A DNA stretch of 64,000 bases from Armatimonadota bacterium (GCA_018268355.1 JAFDWR010000001.1:153961-217960), one strand, 5' to 3'. Counted from the stretch's first letter, positions 32,323 to 41,322 are shown. Made by a program: numbers and translations. Notes: a model not told the origin generated them from the sequence alone.

Positions 32323-33804
32323 TTACAGGCCTTTCCAGCGCTTCCGCCGCTGCTTCAACGCCGCCTCGCACCGTGAATCCGATTTCAGAACGTCCGACGC
32401 CTGCTTGATCCAGTCCAAGTTGGGATCAAGAGCAACATCGGGCTCGATGCCGGTCGCCTCGAACTGCCGCTGCACGCGATAACGCGTCTTCGTGCTGCTC
32501 AGGCTGAACTTGAACGCCGGCGTTTGGACGTCATCGACCTCGCCGTAGCCGACATAGCCGCCGGAATTCTCGCCCATGATGATCGCTTTGTCGCTTTGCT
32601 TGGCCCAGAAAAGCAGGGCCTCGCAGGCGCTGGCACAGTAGCGGTTGGTCAGAATCGCCACCCGCTTTGGCGTTTCCAGCACCCGGCCATAAGGAAGGAC
32701 ATCGCCCCCACCGCGAAGGATGAACGACTGAAGCGGGGCGGCCTTCATCGCGCTCAGTTCGGACTCCACCGCCTTGATGTAGCCTTTCGAGTAGTTCACA
32801 GGGTCCTTCTTGTAGAGAGCGACACGTTCTTCGAAGGCCTGGATGTTCGCCTTCGTCACGTAGAGCTCGACATAGTCCATCTTCACCGGACGCGTGTAGA
32901 TGTAGCCGAGGAGGGGGGCGGCGTTGCCGTCGCTGCCGCCACCGTTGTTGCGGACGTCGATGATGAGGAACGGGTGGCTTCGGATCGCCCGCTCGTGCTC
33001 GCGATAGAACTTGTTGAGAACGTCGGTTTGGCTGCCCGAGAAGGTGGGGATACGGACGTAGCACGTTGAGGCATCGAGTTCGCGAAACTCCAAGCCTGCG
33101 GGGGCGTTGGTTCGCTCGTTCTTTCGGGTTTTGATCGACGTTTTGAACCAGCGGTCGGCCAAGATACCGTTGGAGAGGTCGGCCCGGTGAACGAGCTCGC
33201 GGCCATGGCCACGGTCGTAGAGAAAGGCATCGAACGTGGACTTGCCGGTCGGATTAAGCTCAAACTTGACCTGCCCCGGCTTCCAGAGCGGCGTTTTTGA
33301 CTCCACGATGACTCCGACGTACTTTCGCATCAGCCCCGCCTTGGGGATTACCGCGATCTTGTAGGTGCCGTCGGCGTTCTCATAGAGCCCGCGAACGTCG
33401 GCCACGGGATACTGCTTTAGGGCCTCCGGGCGGAGCTCAATCTGCTCGCAAGTGCGGAAGGCCTCCGCCTGTTGGAAGGCGAGCACGTCCGCGGGCTTGG
33501 ACTCATCGACGCGCGAGCCATAAACCCTCAGGGTGGAATGGTTGTCGTGGAAGAACTCGACGTACGAGGCGATCAACTTGTAGGCGTCGCCCCGGCTTTG
33601 GACCTGCGGCGCGAGCTTTCGAACCCGGTCCTTCATCCGCTCGTAGCTCGGGCGCGTTTTTGGGGTGACGTCATCCTGGAAGCAGGGAAGGTTGGCCTCG
33701 CAGTAGGAAATCACCCAGTTGAGCTCGTCGAGGGTCGCCGGGCCGATGGGGGCTTGCACCGGCTGCCGGAGTGTGAGGGCGAAGAGGCTGATCGTGAGCA
33801 ACAT
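32323..33804 (-). CDS. S41-family serine peptidase, exported
   Basis: 493 residues with a signal-like start (LLTISLFALTLRQPVQA). S41 marks are the SYVEFFHDNHSTLRVYG region with a His, SFLIIDVRNNGGGSDGN-like strand-loop, and Ser392 in LTNRYCASACEALLFWAKQ. The Lys of classical C-terminal processing proteases is not apparent: the matching loop reads ENSGGYVGYGE. A Glu in ATGIEPDVAL suggests a tricorn-like S/H/E arrangement instead. No PDZ domain. The gene is bracketed by inverted copies of the palindromic repeat. Confidence 0.85.
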   Translation of the reverse strand: MLLTISLFALTLRQPVQAPIGPATLDELNWVISYCEANLPCFQDDVTPKTRPSYERMKDRVRKLAPQVQSRGDAYKLIASYVEFFHDNHSTLRVYGSRVDESKPADVLAFQQAEAFRTCEQIELRPEALKQYPVADVRGLYENADGTYKIAVIPKAGLMRKYVGVIVESKTPLWKPGQVKFELNPTGKSTFDAFLYDRGHGRELVHRADLSNGILADRWFKTSIKTRKNERTNAPAGLEFRELDASTCYVRIPTFSGSQTDVLNKFYREHERAIRSHPFLIIDVRNNGGGSDGNAAPLLGYIYTRPVKMDYVELYVTKANIQAFEERVALYKKDPVNYSKGYIKAVESELSAMKAAPLQSFILRGGGDVLPYGRVLETPKRVAILTNRYCASACEALLFWAKQSDKAIIMGENSGGYVGYGEVDDVQTPAFKFSLSSTKTRYRVQRQFEATGIEPDVALDPNLDWIKQASDVLKSDSRCEAALKQRRKRWKGL

Positions 33805-33949
33805 GAGAGGTCGGGACCCAATCGTGGTTTACCCCTGCTCCGGCGTCGTGGGTTCCAACGGGCCCAGGAATGGCCGGATCTGTCGGGTGATCAAAGAGCC
33901 TCGGGGACTCATCGGCAGAGGCCTGGACGAGGATGTCGTGGCTTGACTT

Positions 33950-34011
33950 CCCCCATGTCTCTGCCCGTCCTCGCCCTCGCCGCTTCGCTCCTTCGCCCAG
34001 TGACATGGGGG
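33950..34011. repeat. 62-bp palindromic repeat element, copy B (inverted relative to copy A)
   Basis: Arms CCCCCATGTCTCTG and CAGTGACATGGGGG with a core that is the reverse complement of the copy A core apart from one or two bases. It lies between the S41 gene start and the end of era. Confidence 0.85.
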
Positions 34012-34017
34012 ACTCTT

Positions 34018-34044
34018 AGCCGCAACCCCTCAAGGGTTGCGGCT
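34018..34044. terminator. hairpin downstream of era
   Basis: A perfect 11-bp stem (AGCCGCAACCC with complement) and 5-nt loop, 12 nt after the era stop. The minus-strand tail lacks a U-run, so termination efficiency is uncertain. Confidence 0.5.
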
Positions 34045-34056
34045 CAAGGTGAGCAA

Positions 34057-34947
34057 CTAGCTCTCGCTATCGTATTCCAGCTCGTGGATGACCCGGGGGT
34101 TCATCCGCCAGCCTTCCTGAACCTTCACGTGGAGCTCGAGGTAGACCGGGCGGTCGACAAGCTCCTCAATCTCCGGGCGCGCTTCGCTCCCAATCTTCTT
34201 CAGGAACTGTCCGCCCTTTCCGATCAAGATGCCGCGCTGACTCGGCTTCTCGACGAGAATCTCGGCAAGGATGATCGTCCGCTCAGGGCCGTCTTCCCAT
34301 TCAAGAATCCTAACCGCGACCGCGTGGGGCACCTCTTGGCGGGTGGCGAGGAGGATCTTCTCGCGCACAAACTCGGCGGTCATGAACCGGCTCGATTGGT
34401 CCGTGAATTCGTCCTCGCCAAAGAGCGGCTCGCCCTCCGGAATTCGGCTGAGGATCATCTCCTGCAGCTTGTCGAGGTTGATGCCGCGCGTGGCGGTCGT
34501 CATCATAACCTCCACCGGGTTGCACAACTTGGAGTAGGCCTCGACGGTTTCGATGACATTCTCGGCCTTCAGGTGGTCCATCTTGTTGATCACCAGCAGG
34601 CACGGCTGGCCTGCGGCGAGGACCTGCTTGCCGATCGACTTGTCTATGTCGTCGGGGAGGCCACCGCCATCCACAACGAAGACGAGAAGGTCGATATCGC
34701 CCATCGCGCTTCGCGCTTGGTTGACCATCGCCCTGCCAAGGCGCGTGTGCGGTTCGTGGATGCCCGGCGTGTCAATGAAGGCGATCTGATAATCGTCGCC
34801 CTGGGCGATGCCAAGCACGCGTCGCCGCGTGGTTTGCGGCTTCGGGCTGACAATCGAGACCTTTTGACCGACGAGGGCATTCACCAACGTGCTTTTGCCC
34901 ACGTTGGGCTTCCCGATCATCGCGACGGTTCCGAATCGAAAAGCCAT
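34057..34947 (-). CDS. era: GTPase Era
   Basis: 296 residues. G1 GKPNVGKSTLVNALVG, G2/effector PQTTRRRVLG, G3 DTPGIHEP, G4 NKMD and the C-terminal KH domain (SQRGILIGKGGQFLKKIGSEAR) are all present. Era binds the 3' end of 16S rRNA and checks 30S maturation. It starts 3 nt after the stop of the large glycosidase-like gene upstream, so both likely share a transcript. Confidence 0.97.
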   Translation of the reverse strand: MAFRFGTVAMIGKPNVGKSTLVNALVGQKVSIVSPKPQTTRRRVLGIAQGDDYQIAFIDTPGIHEPHTRLGRAMVNQARSAMGDIDLLVFVVDGGGLPDDIDKSIGKQVLAAGQPCLLVINKMDHLKAENVIETVEAYSKLCNPVEVMMTTATRGINLDKLQEMILSRIPEGEPLFGEDEFTDQSSRFMTAEFVREKILLATRQEVPHAVAVRILEWEDGPERTIILAEILVEKPSQRGILIGKGGQFLKKIGSEARPEIEELVDRPVYLELHVKVQEGWRMNPRVIHELEYDSES

Positions 34948-34950
34948 CGC

Positions 34951-37900
34951 TTAGTCTCGCCGCCGGAAGAGGACGCTCATGCCGTCCGAAGAGCTGGGCG
35001 GGGAATTGTCGCGCTCGCCACCCGATCGTCGTCGGCGTCGGCGTCGTCGTCCCACGCGGCTTTCATCGCTATCGCTGGATTCTCGAGGTTCGCTCGCCAT
35101 CGTCTCTGCAATCGCGTGGGGCCGGAGGAACCACTCGTCGGCGATCTCGTCGGTGTCGCCACCTTCCAGGATCTCGTCGAGCCGCATGACGGGTACGTCG
35201 AACATGCCGACATCCTCGCGGTCGTTCCGGTCGCGGACAGGAAGGGTGTCCATCCGAAGGAGGTCTTCGGGGCGGGTGGAAATCAGTTGCTCGATGTCCT
35301 CGCGCGGGCCGATCAAGAACAAGTGGGTCGAACCATCGGCGGCATGGAACCGCAAGTTGGTCGAATCCATGCCCACAAAGCCGCCCTGGAGCAGGTTGTA
35401 GGCCGTCCACTTCGTCGGCAAGGTGATCGTCCGGGGACCGCCACCCGCCGCGTGGAGGGTGAGGAACGGCGGCCGAACGTGGACCACATCCTCGTGGAAG
35501 TCGTAGACGTGGGCACCCGCCATCTGGGCGAGCGCTCGGACGAGGGCCGGGTTTACGTGGGGTTCGCCAAGGAAGACCGAAGTCCACGCACCGCCATCCT
35601 CTTCGCCCTTGCCGTCGAACTGCTTGACGACAAAGCTTGGGAGGCCGGTCTGCGAATACTCGCCGATGACCAGGCTGTCCTCGGGGATCGCAAAGTAGCT
35701 CGGCTCCAACTGCTGGATGCCGGTGATCTGGTTGGTCGGGAAGGCCTCCGCAACCGCGTGGCGGCGGTGGAGGATCGTCGTGCCCGACTTCGAGTGGAAC
35801 GGCTGAGGTCGAAGGGCAATGCCGGTGACCTCGCGGGCTCGCTCTAGCGAATCGCGACCGCCGTCGAACTGACCGGCGGCATAAAGCCAGAACAGGACCT
35901 TGTTATCGCGCTGAAGGCGCGACTTGATCGCCGCGCGAAGCTCAGAGCGGATGTCCCAGGCGTTCAGGAAGATGTACAGCTTGGCGTCCGGGAAGTGCTG
36001 TCGGTGAGCAAGGTCAGACAGCAGGTAGAAGCCTGCGTTGACACCGGCGCGAAGCACTGCCTCGCGGGTCTCGCGAACAAGGAGGCGGAATGCCTGGTCG
36101 TCGGATTGATAAGCAAGGGCGCGCTCGTCGATGAAGACGCACACATCGCGCGGAGCGGAGTCGCTCGCCATGCGCAAAACCATCGAGTTTTGGACTCGAC
36201 CGGCGCGCTCCCAGATCGTTGAGGTCTTCAGCCAACCCGAACCGTGACGGTCAGTCCAGCTGAGGCCACCTTCGTGGGCCAGGGCCGCACCCGCGCCTCG
36301 CCACTGCACGCTTTCGAGAGCCTGGGGCGTCTTGATCGTCGGATTGGCGGCGTCGGGCTCGGGGATGCCGGAGAGCGACGTCTTAAAGTCTTCGAGCGAG
36401 AGGAACAGCTTGCCGTTGAGCGCGAGCGAGTCGATCGGCACCGGGAACGGCGCGGTGTCGCCCGGATTCCGTTCGCGGTACGAGGTCGGACCGGCAAGGA
36501 AGTCGATGTCGGGGTTTCGCAGGAGCTTGCCAAGCGAAAGCTGACCCGAGGCGGGGTGGTCACACTCGAAGGTGTAGCCATAGTCCACGCCGCAGAGGAA
36601 CTCACCACCGGAAGCGTCGCGCACCGTGTAGGCGAGGTCGCCGATGCGCTGAACGGCGGCATCCGAGATGAAGAGGTGAAGGTCAACGTAGCGTCGCTCC
36701 TTCCGGCTCGCACGGACAAATCGGTCACCGGCGGCGGCTTGCTTCCCGAACTCAGGAATCGCGGCGGAATCGAAGTTCACGCGGCCATCGAACCAGTTGG
36801 CGCGGAGCGCGACCACGTCATTCGAGTAGCGGTGGCGCAGCCAAGCCTGGAAGTGGGTCACCGCGCTCGACGAATTGTCGTACTGGGTCAGCGGCGGCTG
36901 CCATCGGTCCCAATTCAGGTGGATTCCGAGCAGGTTCGGGGCGAGGTCGGTCGCCTGGATGCCTTGGATGAAGGTCCGAAGGCTATTCTCGGCGTCCTCC
37001 CAGAACTCGTCGTCGCAAACGCTCGGCTCTTGGCGACCGGGAGACTGCGACCCCTTGTACTTGGAGCGCCAGTCGCCAGGGGCTTGGATATCGAGCCTGA
37101 AAAGAACCTGGGCGTGGGGATCGACCTTGGTGACCTCGCGCACGGCGGTCTCGGCGGCCTTGATCGCGGTCGCTGCGCCGTCCGCCTCGACTTCGAGCTC
37201 GAGGCTGAGCGAGAAGAGGTGGATTCCGGCCTCACTTGCCATGCGGATTTGCTCGAGGACGTTGCCCTTTCGGAGGCTGTCCTGGATCCCACCGGCGGCA
37301 AAGAGGATCGGCGGGTAGACCCGCTTGTTGCGGACCAGGGTCGGGAGCTCGTTGCGCAGAACGATCTGCGGGGCGTGCTCTGGAATCTGGACAATCGGGC
37401 GAACCTTAGAGATCGGCGCGGGCGGTTCAGGCTCAACGACCGGGGTGACCTCGACTTCGGCTTCGACGTCTTGGGCGGCAGGCTTTCGGTCGCGTCCGCC
37501 GCGCTCGCGTCGCTCCTTGTTCTGCCGCGGTGCGGCAGGAGCTTCGTCCGACTTGGTGCGGAAGCTGAGCGAGAACGAGATTTCGTCGTCCTCGATTTCC
37601 ATCGTTTCGAGCACGGCAGCAGGTTCGGCAGCGACCTTTTCGGCCCTGGGTGCCTCTTGCTTCTTCTGCCTTGGCTCGCGGGGTTCGCGGGGTTCTCGCG
37701 GCTCGCGCTGCTGGCGTGGGGGCTTCTCGCCGGTCGAGGCGCGGAAGACCGCTACCGGGAGGTCGTCGTCCTCACCACCGAAGGTCTCACCCACGAGAGG
37801 AGCCGATTCGGCGACGACGGCAGGCTCAGCCGCGGCTGCTGGCTTTCGACGGCGTGACCTGCGCTCAACGGCGGGCAGGTCATCAGCGACCGCAGGGGCT

Positions 37901-38082
37901 GCATCTGGCTCGCTCGCGCGGGAGCGGAAGACGGCAACGGGAAGATCGTCCTCAACCTCAACGGCGGGTGCCGGAGCGGGCTTGGACGTTCGTCGCTTCT
38001 TAGGCTCGGTCGCGGATGGCGCGGAGCTTGGAGTCGTAGGGTCGAGAATTTCGGAGTCTGAAACTGATTTGCGTCGGGGCAT
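34951..38082 (-). CDS. large protein: disordered charged N-terminus plus GH42-like body
   Basis: 1043 residues. Residues 1-235 are low-complexity Ala/Pro/Glu/Arg and contain repeated short motifs: DDLPVAVFRSR (45-55), DDLPAVERRSR (67-77), DDLPVAVFRAS (107-117), a PREPREPREPR stretch and DDEISFSLSFR (165-175). From about 255 the chain looks like a TIM-barrel glycosidase related to GH42: LLGIHLNWDRWQ, FQAWLRHRYSNDVVALRANW, then a trimerisation-like domain (FIDERALAYQSDDQAFRLLVRETREAVL). The Asn-Glu acid/base pair expected in GH42 reads Asn-Trp. The C-terminus is a poly-Arg stretch ending MSVLFRRRD. No signal peptide, so cytosolic. Function unknown; upstream of era. Confidence 0.8.
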   Translation of the reverse strand: MPRRKSVSDSEILDPTTPSSAPSATEPKKRRTSKPAPAPAVEVEDDLPVAVFRSRASEPDAAPAVADDLPAVERRSRRRKPAAAAEPAVVAESAPLVGETFGGEDDDLPVAVFRASTGEKPPRQQREPREPREPREPRQKKQEAPRAEKVAAEPAAVLETMEIEDDEISFSLSFRTKSDEAPAAPRQNKERRERGGRDRKPAAQDVEAEVEVTPVVEPEPPAPISKVRPIVQIPEHAPQIVLRNELPTLVRNKRVYPPILFAAGGIQDSLRKGNVLEQIRMASEAGIHLFSLSLELEVEADGAATAIKAAETAVREVTKVDPHAQVLFRLDIQAPGDWRSKYKGSQSPGRQEPSVCDDEFWEDAENSLRTFIQGIQATDLAPNLLGIHLNWDRWQPPLTQYDNSSSAVTHFQAWLRHRYSNDVVALRANWFDGRVNFDSAAIPEFGKQAAAGDRFVRASRKERRYVDLHLFISDAAVQRIGDLAYTVRDASGGEFLCGVDYGYTFECDHPASGQLSLGKLLRNPDIDFLAGPTSYRERNPGDTAPFPVPIDSLALNGKLFLSLEDFKTSLSGIPEPDAANPTIKTPQALESVQWRGAGAALAHEGGLSWTDRHGSGWLKTSTIWERAGRVQNSMVLRMASDSAPRDVCVFIDERALAYQSDDQAFRLLVRETREAVLRAGVNAGFYLLSDLAHRQHFPDAKLYIFLNAWDIRSELRAAIKSRLQRDNKVLFWLYAAGQFDGGRDSLERAREVTGIALRPQPFHSKSGTTILHRRHAVAEAFPTNQITGIQQLEPSYFAIPEDSLVIGEYSQTGLPSFVVKQFDGKGEEDGGAWTSVFLGEPHVNPALVRALAQMAGAHVYDFHEDVVHVRPPFLTLHAAGGGPRTITLPTKWTAYNLLQGGFVGMDSTNLRFHAADGSTHLFLIGPREDIEQLISTRPEDLLRMDTLPVRDRNDREDVGMFDVPVMRLDEILEGGDTDEIADEWFLRPHAIAETMASEPRESSDSDESRVGRRRRRRRRSGGERDNSPPSSSDGMSVLFRRRD

Positions 38083-38311
38083 GAGGAAGTGCTAGGCCTT
38101 TCCGAGTTGGAGGGAAGGATGGACGCGGCTGGGCCAAAAGAGTTGAAAGTGGCCACTCGCTGCGCCAAAAAGCGGTCGAGAAAGAGGGGTGCAGGGGTGA
38201 ACGACGTCGGTCGCGGTCAAAAGGGCGAACTCGAAGGTTGCGATCCATCGCTGCTATTGGCCTTCATTATGCCTGAAAATGATGAACCGGTGCATTTTGT
38301 TTGCTAGCCGG

Positions 38312-38339
38312 TAAAGAGACGAGGGTTTCCTGCCGAACA
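38312..38339 (+). promoter_or_regulatory. sigma-28 (FliA)-type promoter before fliK
   Basis: TAAAG, exactly 15 bp, then GCCGAACA, against the FliA consensus TAAA(G)-N15-GCCGATAA. It ends 14 nt before the fliK ATG. The rest of the 270-bp region to the previous divergent gene shows no other clear signal. Confidence 0.75.
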
Positions 38340-38353
38340 TCAACAGCGGAAAC

Positions 38354-40195
38354 ATGGACATCTTCTCGGTACCCATCGGGACGGTCGGGCCTCACGTTGA
38401 GCCCGCCCCTCACCCGAAACCGGTGGAGGGGTTCTCGGAAAAGCTGGACGAAGTCACCACTTCCAAGGCACCACCCGGGGATCCACCACCTAGTCAGGTG
38501 AAAAAGACTCAGGAGGTCGCGAGCAACCAGCCGATTGCTGACTCGCAGAAGCCGGACCAAGAGTCAACCACCGAAGAAAGCGCAAGCGAATCGACGCCTG
38601 TCGATCCGGTGGTCGCGACGGACCCGTCCGTCGTGGCGATGATCATCGCTTCGCAGTCCACGAGTGCCTTCCAGTCGGTGACCGTCCCGAGCACGCCTGC
38701 CGGTGCCCCCGTTGCCGAGGTCGTGGTGACCCCGAAAGTGACCGAGGCCGCCGAAGCACCGACGACGCCGAGCGCCTCCATTACCGCGCCGATTGACGTG
38801 CCGACGCCGGCCCCCGTGAGCGTGACTCCCAAGGAGACGCCGGTGAAGGCCGAGCAGCAGCCGGTGGTGAACGCCAGGGCTGAGACCGCGAGGTCGGTTG
38901 AACCTGCGGCCCAGACTGCGCCGACCGAAAAGAAGGCCACGACCGCCGCGCCTGCCACCAAGTCGGAGACGCCGGCAGTGCCTGTTGCGACGACCAAGGC
39001 CGAAGCGCCGAAGTCGAGTGAGCCCAAGGTGGCCGTCCAGACCAATATTGAATCAGGACCAAAGGCAGTCAAGCCCGAGGTTAAGCCCGAAGTACAGGAA
39101 GCCCTCCAGACCGCGACGAAGGTCGAGGTGAAGGTTGCCCCCACGACGGTGAGTCAGGTCCCGACCGTGAAGACTCCGGTCGAGACGGCTCCGAAGGCAG
39201 AAACGCCCCGCGTTGACCTTCCCAAGGCTGCGAATCCCGCGACGACCGAAGTCCAAGCACCGGTAGTGACCAATCAGCCGGAAGTGAAGCCCGTTGCGAA
39301 CGCCGTTCAGCAGGCTCCTCAGGCACCGGCGACGACCACGAACCAGCCCGCCGAAACGGCGGAGCAAGCGGTGGCCCAGGCATCGGTCCAAGCAAGCACC
39401 CCGGTCACCCAGCCGGAAGCAAAGCCGGCGAAGACGACCGAGACCCAGGCCAAGAAGCCGGTGGGCGAAACCGCTCCCAAGACGGAGACCACATCCCTGC
39501 CGACGACCGACTTGAAGCCGACGACGACCCCCGTCCAGCCCAAGGCCGAGCAGAGCTTTGAGGGCAAGGGTGACGAGAAGTCTGGCCTCGCCGAAAAGGC
39601 GGTTGTCTCGCTCCCGACGACCGAGTCGGAGACTGAGATCCCCACTCCGCAGGTAATCGCTCAACCCAAGGCCCAGGTTCAAGAGACCGTCCTCGCCGCC
39701 CCGACCAAGGTCGAAGCGACGAAGCCCCAGGTGGCCCAGCCCCAACAGCTGGTCAACCAGGTGGCCGAACGGCTCGACTTCCTCGCCGCGACGCGACCGA
39801 AGAACGAAGTCACCGTCCACCTGAATCCGCCCGATCTCGGTCAGATCAGCGTGACGATCAAGACGGTCGGCGCGACGCTGGAAGCAAGCATCGCCGCGAA
39901 CCGTGAAGAGGTGCGAAACACCTTGGACCAGAACCGCGGTCAACTCGTTGCCCATCTCGCCCAGCGCGGCTACCAGATGGAGACCCTGACGATCTCGTCG
40001 ACGCCGATGAAGCAAGACGGCCTTGGCGAAAGCGCAGCTCGACAATTTGGCGAGAATGCCCAGCGACACCAGCAGGATCAAGCTCGCAACTCGACTTCGA
40101 CCTCGACGTCACGCCAAGCGCCTGACATTGAGCCGACTGATGAACCAACTCGACGCACGATCCCTAGCGGTCGCGCACTGGAGATCTGGATCTAA
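38354..40195 (+). CDS. fliK: flagellar hook-length control protein FliK
   Basis: 613 residues. Residues about 20-450 are low-complexity Pro/Thr/Ala/Val/Lys-rich, as expected for the secreted ruler part but unusually long. The conserved Flg_hook C-terminal domain is LDFLAATRPKNEVTVHLNPP, DLGQISVTIKTVGATLEASI and LVAHLAQRGYQMETLTI (about 470-560). It sets hook length and switches export specificity at FlhB. First gene of a four-gene flagellar operon; flgD follows after 2 nt. Confidence 0.92.
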   Translation: MDIFSVPIGTVGPHVEPAPHPKPVEGFSEKLDEVTTSKAPPGDPPPSQVKKTQEVASNQPIADSQKPDQESTTEESASESTPVDPVVATDPSVVAMIIASQSTSAFQSVTVPSTPAGAPVAEVVVTPKVTEAAEAPTTPSASITAPIDVPTPAPVSVTPKETPVKAEQQPVVNARAETARSVEPAAQTAPTEKKATTAAPATKSETPAVPVATTKAEAPKSSEPKVAVQTNIESGPKAVKPEVKPEVQEALQTATKVEVKVAPTTVSQVPTVKTPVETAPKAETPRVDLPKAANPATTEVQAPVVTNQPEVKPVANAVQQAPQAPATTTNQPAETAEQAVAQASVQASTPVTQPEAKPAKTTETQAKKPVGETAPKTETTSLPTTDLKPTTTPVQPKAEQSFEGKGDEKSGLAEKAVVSLPTTESETEIPTPQVIAQPKAQVQETVLAAPTKVEATKPQVAQPQQLVNQVAERLDFLAATRPKNEVTVHLNPPDLGQISVTIKTVGATLEASIAANREEVRNTLDQNRGQLVAHLAQRGYQMETLTISSTPMKQDGLGESAARQFGENAQRHQQDQARNSTSTSTSRQAPDIEPTDEPTRRTIPSGRALEIWI

Positions 40196-40197
40196 TC

Positions 40198-40845
40198 ATG
40201 CCAATCACAAATCCCACCAACACCACGAAGATCGGTTCAAACCCGTACTTCGGCGACGTCGCGGTTGAGAAGAAGAAGGACCTTTCGATGGAGAACTTTA
40301 TGCGTCTCCTCACGGTTCAGCTTTCGACTCAAAACCCCCTGGAGCCGATGAACGACCGAGACTTCTTCGCCCAGATGGCCCAGCTTGGCCAGGTTCAGGG
40401 CATGGACACGCTCAACAAGTCGATGGAAGTCCAAAAGGCTCAATCGCTGATGGGTAAGACCGTGACCGCGACCCGGCCGTTCACTCAGGGGTCGTTCAAC
40501 GATCCGCTGGTGACGGGCACGGTGACCAAGTTGACCTATAAGGACGGCAACTACAAGCTCGGCATCCGCGAAGCCAACGGCGGCATTGTCGAAGTCGCGA
40601 TGGATGCGCTCCAGAGCGTCCAGCCCGACTCGGACCTGCTTAACCAGCAAAGCCTGATCGGTAAGAAGGTCAGCGGACTGGTGAGCGTCATCGAAAACGG
40701 CGCACCGACCCAGAACTTCGTCGAAGGCCAGGTCACGCGGATCTTTAACGAGAACAACGTGAACTTCGCCCGAGTGAAGGTAGCGGACGGAAAGGAATTC
40801 GACATGCGGATCAGTGAGATTCGGAGCGTCGCACCGGGCAGCTAA
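40198..40845 (+). CDS. flgD: flagellar hook assembly (capping) protein FlgD
   Basis: 215 residues. The N-terminal signature SMENFMRLLTVQLSTQNPLEPMNDRDFFAQMAQ is diagnostic of FlgD, and a beta-rich C-terminal domain follows. FlgD caps the growing hook so that FlgE subunits polymerise. Located between fliK and the small flagellar operon protein in the same transcript. Confidence 0.96.
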   Translation: MPITNPTNTTKIGSNPYFGDVAVEKKKDLSMENFMRLLTVQLSTQNPLEPMNDRDFFAQMAQLGQVQGMDTLNKSMEVQKAQSLMGKTVTATRPFTQGSFNDPLVTGTVTKLTYKDGNYKLGIREANGGIVEVAMDALQSVQPDSDLLNQQSLIGKKVSGLVSVIENGAPTQNFVEGQVTRIFNENNVNFARVKVADGKEFDMRISEIRSVAPGS

Positions 40846-40866
40846 CACGTCCGGACTAGAGCAACG

Positions 40867-41226
40867 ATGAACATTCAGAACACCAAGATTCAGGAACTCG
40901 CCCAGGGGCAGATCGCACCGCAGATCCAGCCGAAGCAAGTTCAAGGGCCGGACTTCGCGAGCGTCCTTCAGGATCAGCTTAAGGTTTCCGGGCACGCCCA
41001 GACCCGGCTACAGAGTCGAAACATCGACCTGGATGCCGCGCAGTGGAACCGGGTGTTGGATGGTGTCAACCGAGCCGCCGCGAAAGGCGCCAAGGAGTCC
41101 CTTGTGATGGTGGACGACGCGGCCCTCGTGGTGAGCGTGAAGAACCGAACGGTGATTACGGCGGTGGACAAGGCGGGTCTCAAAGAGAACGTCTTCACCA
41201 ACATCGACTCAGCGGTCATTGTTTGA
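40867..41226 (+). CDS. flagellar operon protein (TIGR02530 type)
   Basis: 119 residues. The core VSGHAQTRLQSRNIDLDAAQWNRV plus the end VSVKNRTVITAVDKAGLKENVFTNIDSAVIV match the small protein usually found between flgD and flgE in many phyla. Its biochemical role is not established; the position argues for hook assembly. Confidence 0.9.
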   Translation: MNIQNTKIQELAQGQIAPQIQPKQVQGPDFASVLQDQLKVSGHAQTRLQSRNIDLDAAQWNRVLDGVNRAAAKGAKESLVMVDDAALVVSVKNRTVITAVDKAGLKENVFTNIDSAVIV

Positions 41227-41301
41227 CCCCGACAAGAGAGGATAGGGACCAAACAGAACTCGACAACAAGCGAAAGACGACAAGAGCAACCATCGCTGGA
41301 T

Positions 41302-41322
41302 CGAAAGGGTTAACCCCTTTCG
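41302..41322. repeat. small palindrome in the leader region of flgE
   Basis: CGAAAGGG and CCCTTTCG around TTAAC in the 186-bp gap before flgE. It could form a short RNA hairpin or be a protein-binding site; no consensus recognised. Confidence 0.4.

Noticed and set aside
32041-32371. Minus-strand frames with repeated SLPVITPCLC/SSPHVSAGHHP units
   Set aside because: They are simply the 23-bp tandem repeat read in three frames, with no start signal or conserved flanks.
33472-35847. Open plus-strand frame of 791 codons across the S41, era and glycosidase-like genes
   Set aside because: It crosses several genes and a palindromic repeat on the opposite strand and shows no protein signature.
38083-38311. 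Small plus-strand gene upstream of fliK
   Set aside because: A 72-codon frame exists but has no ribosome-binding site, domain or hydrophobic segment, and its end runs towards the promoter region.
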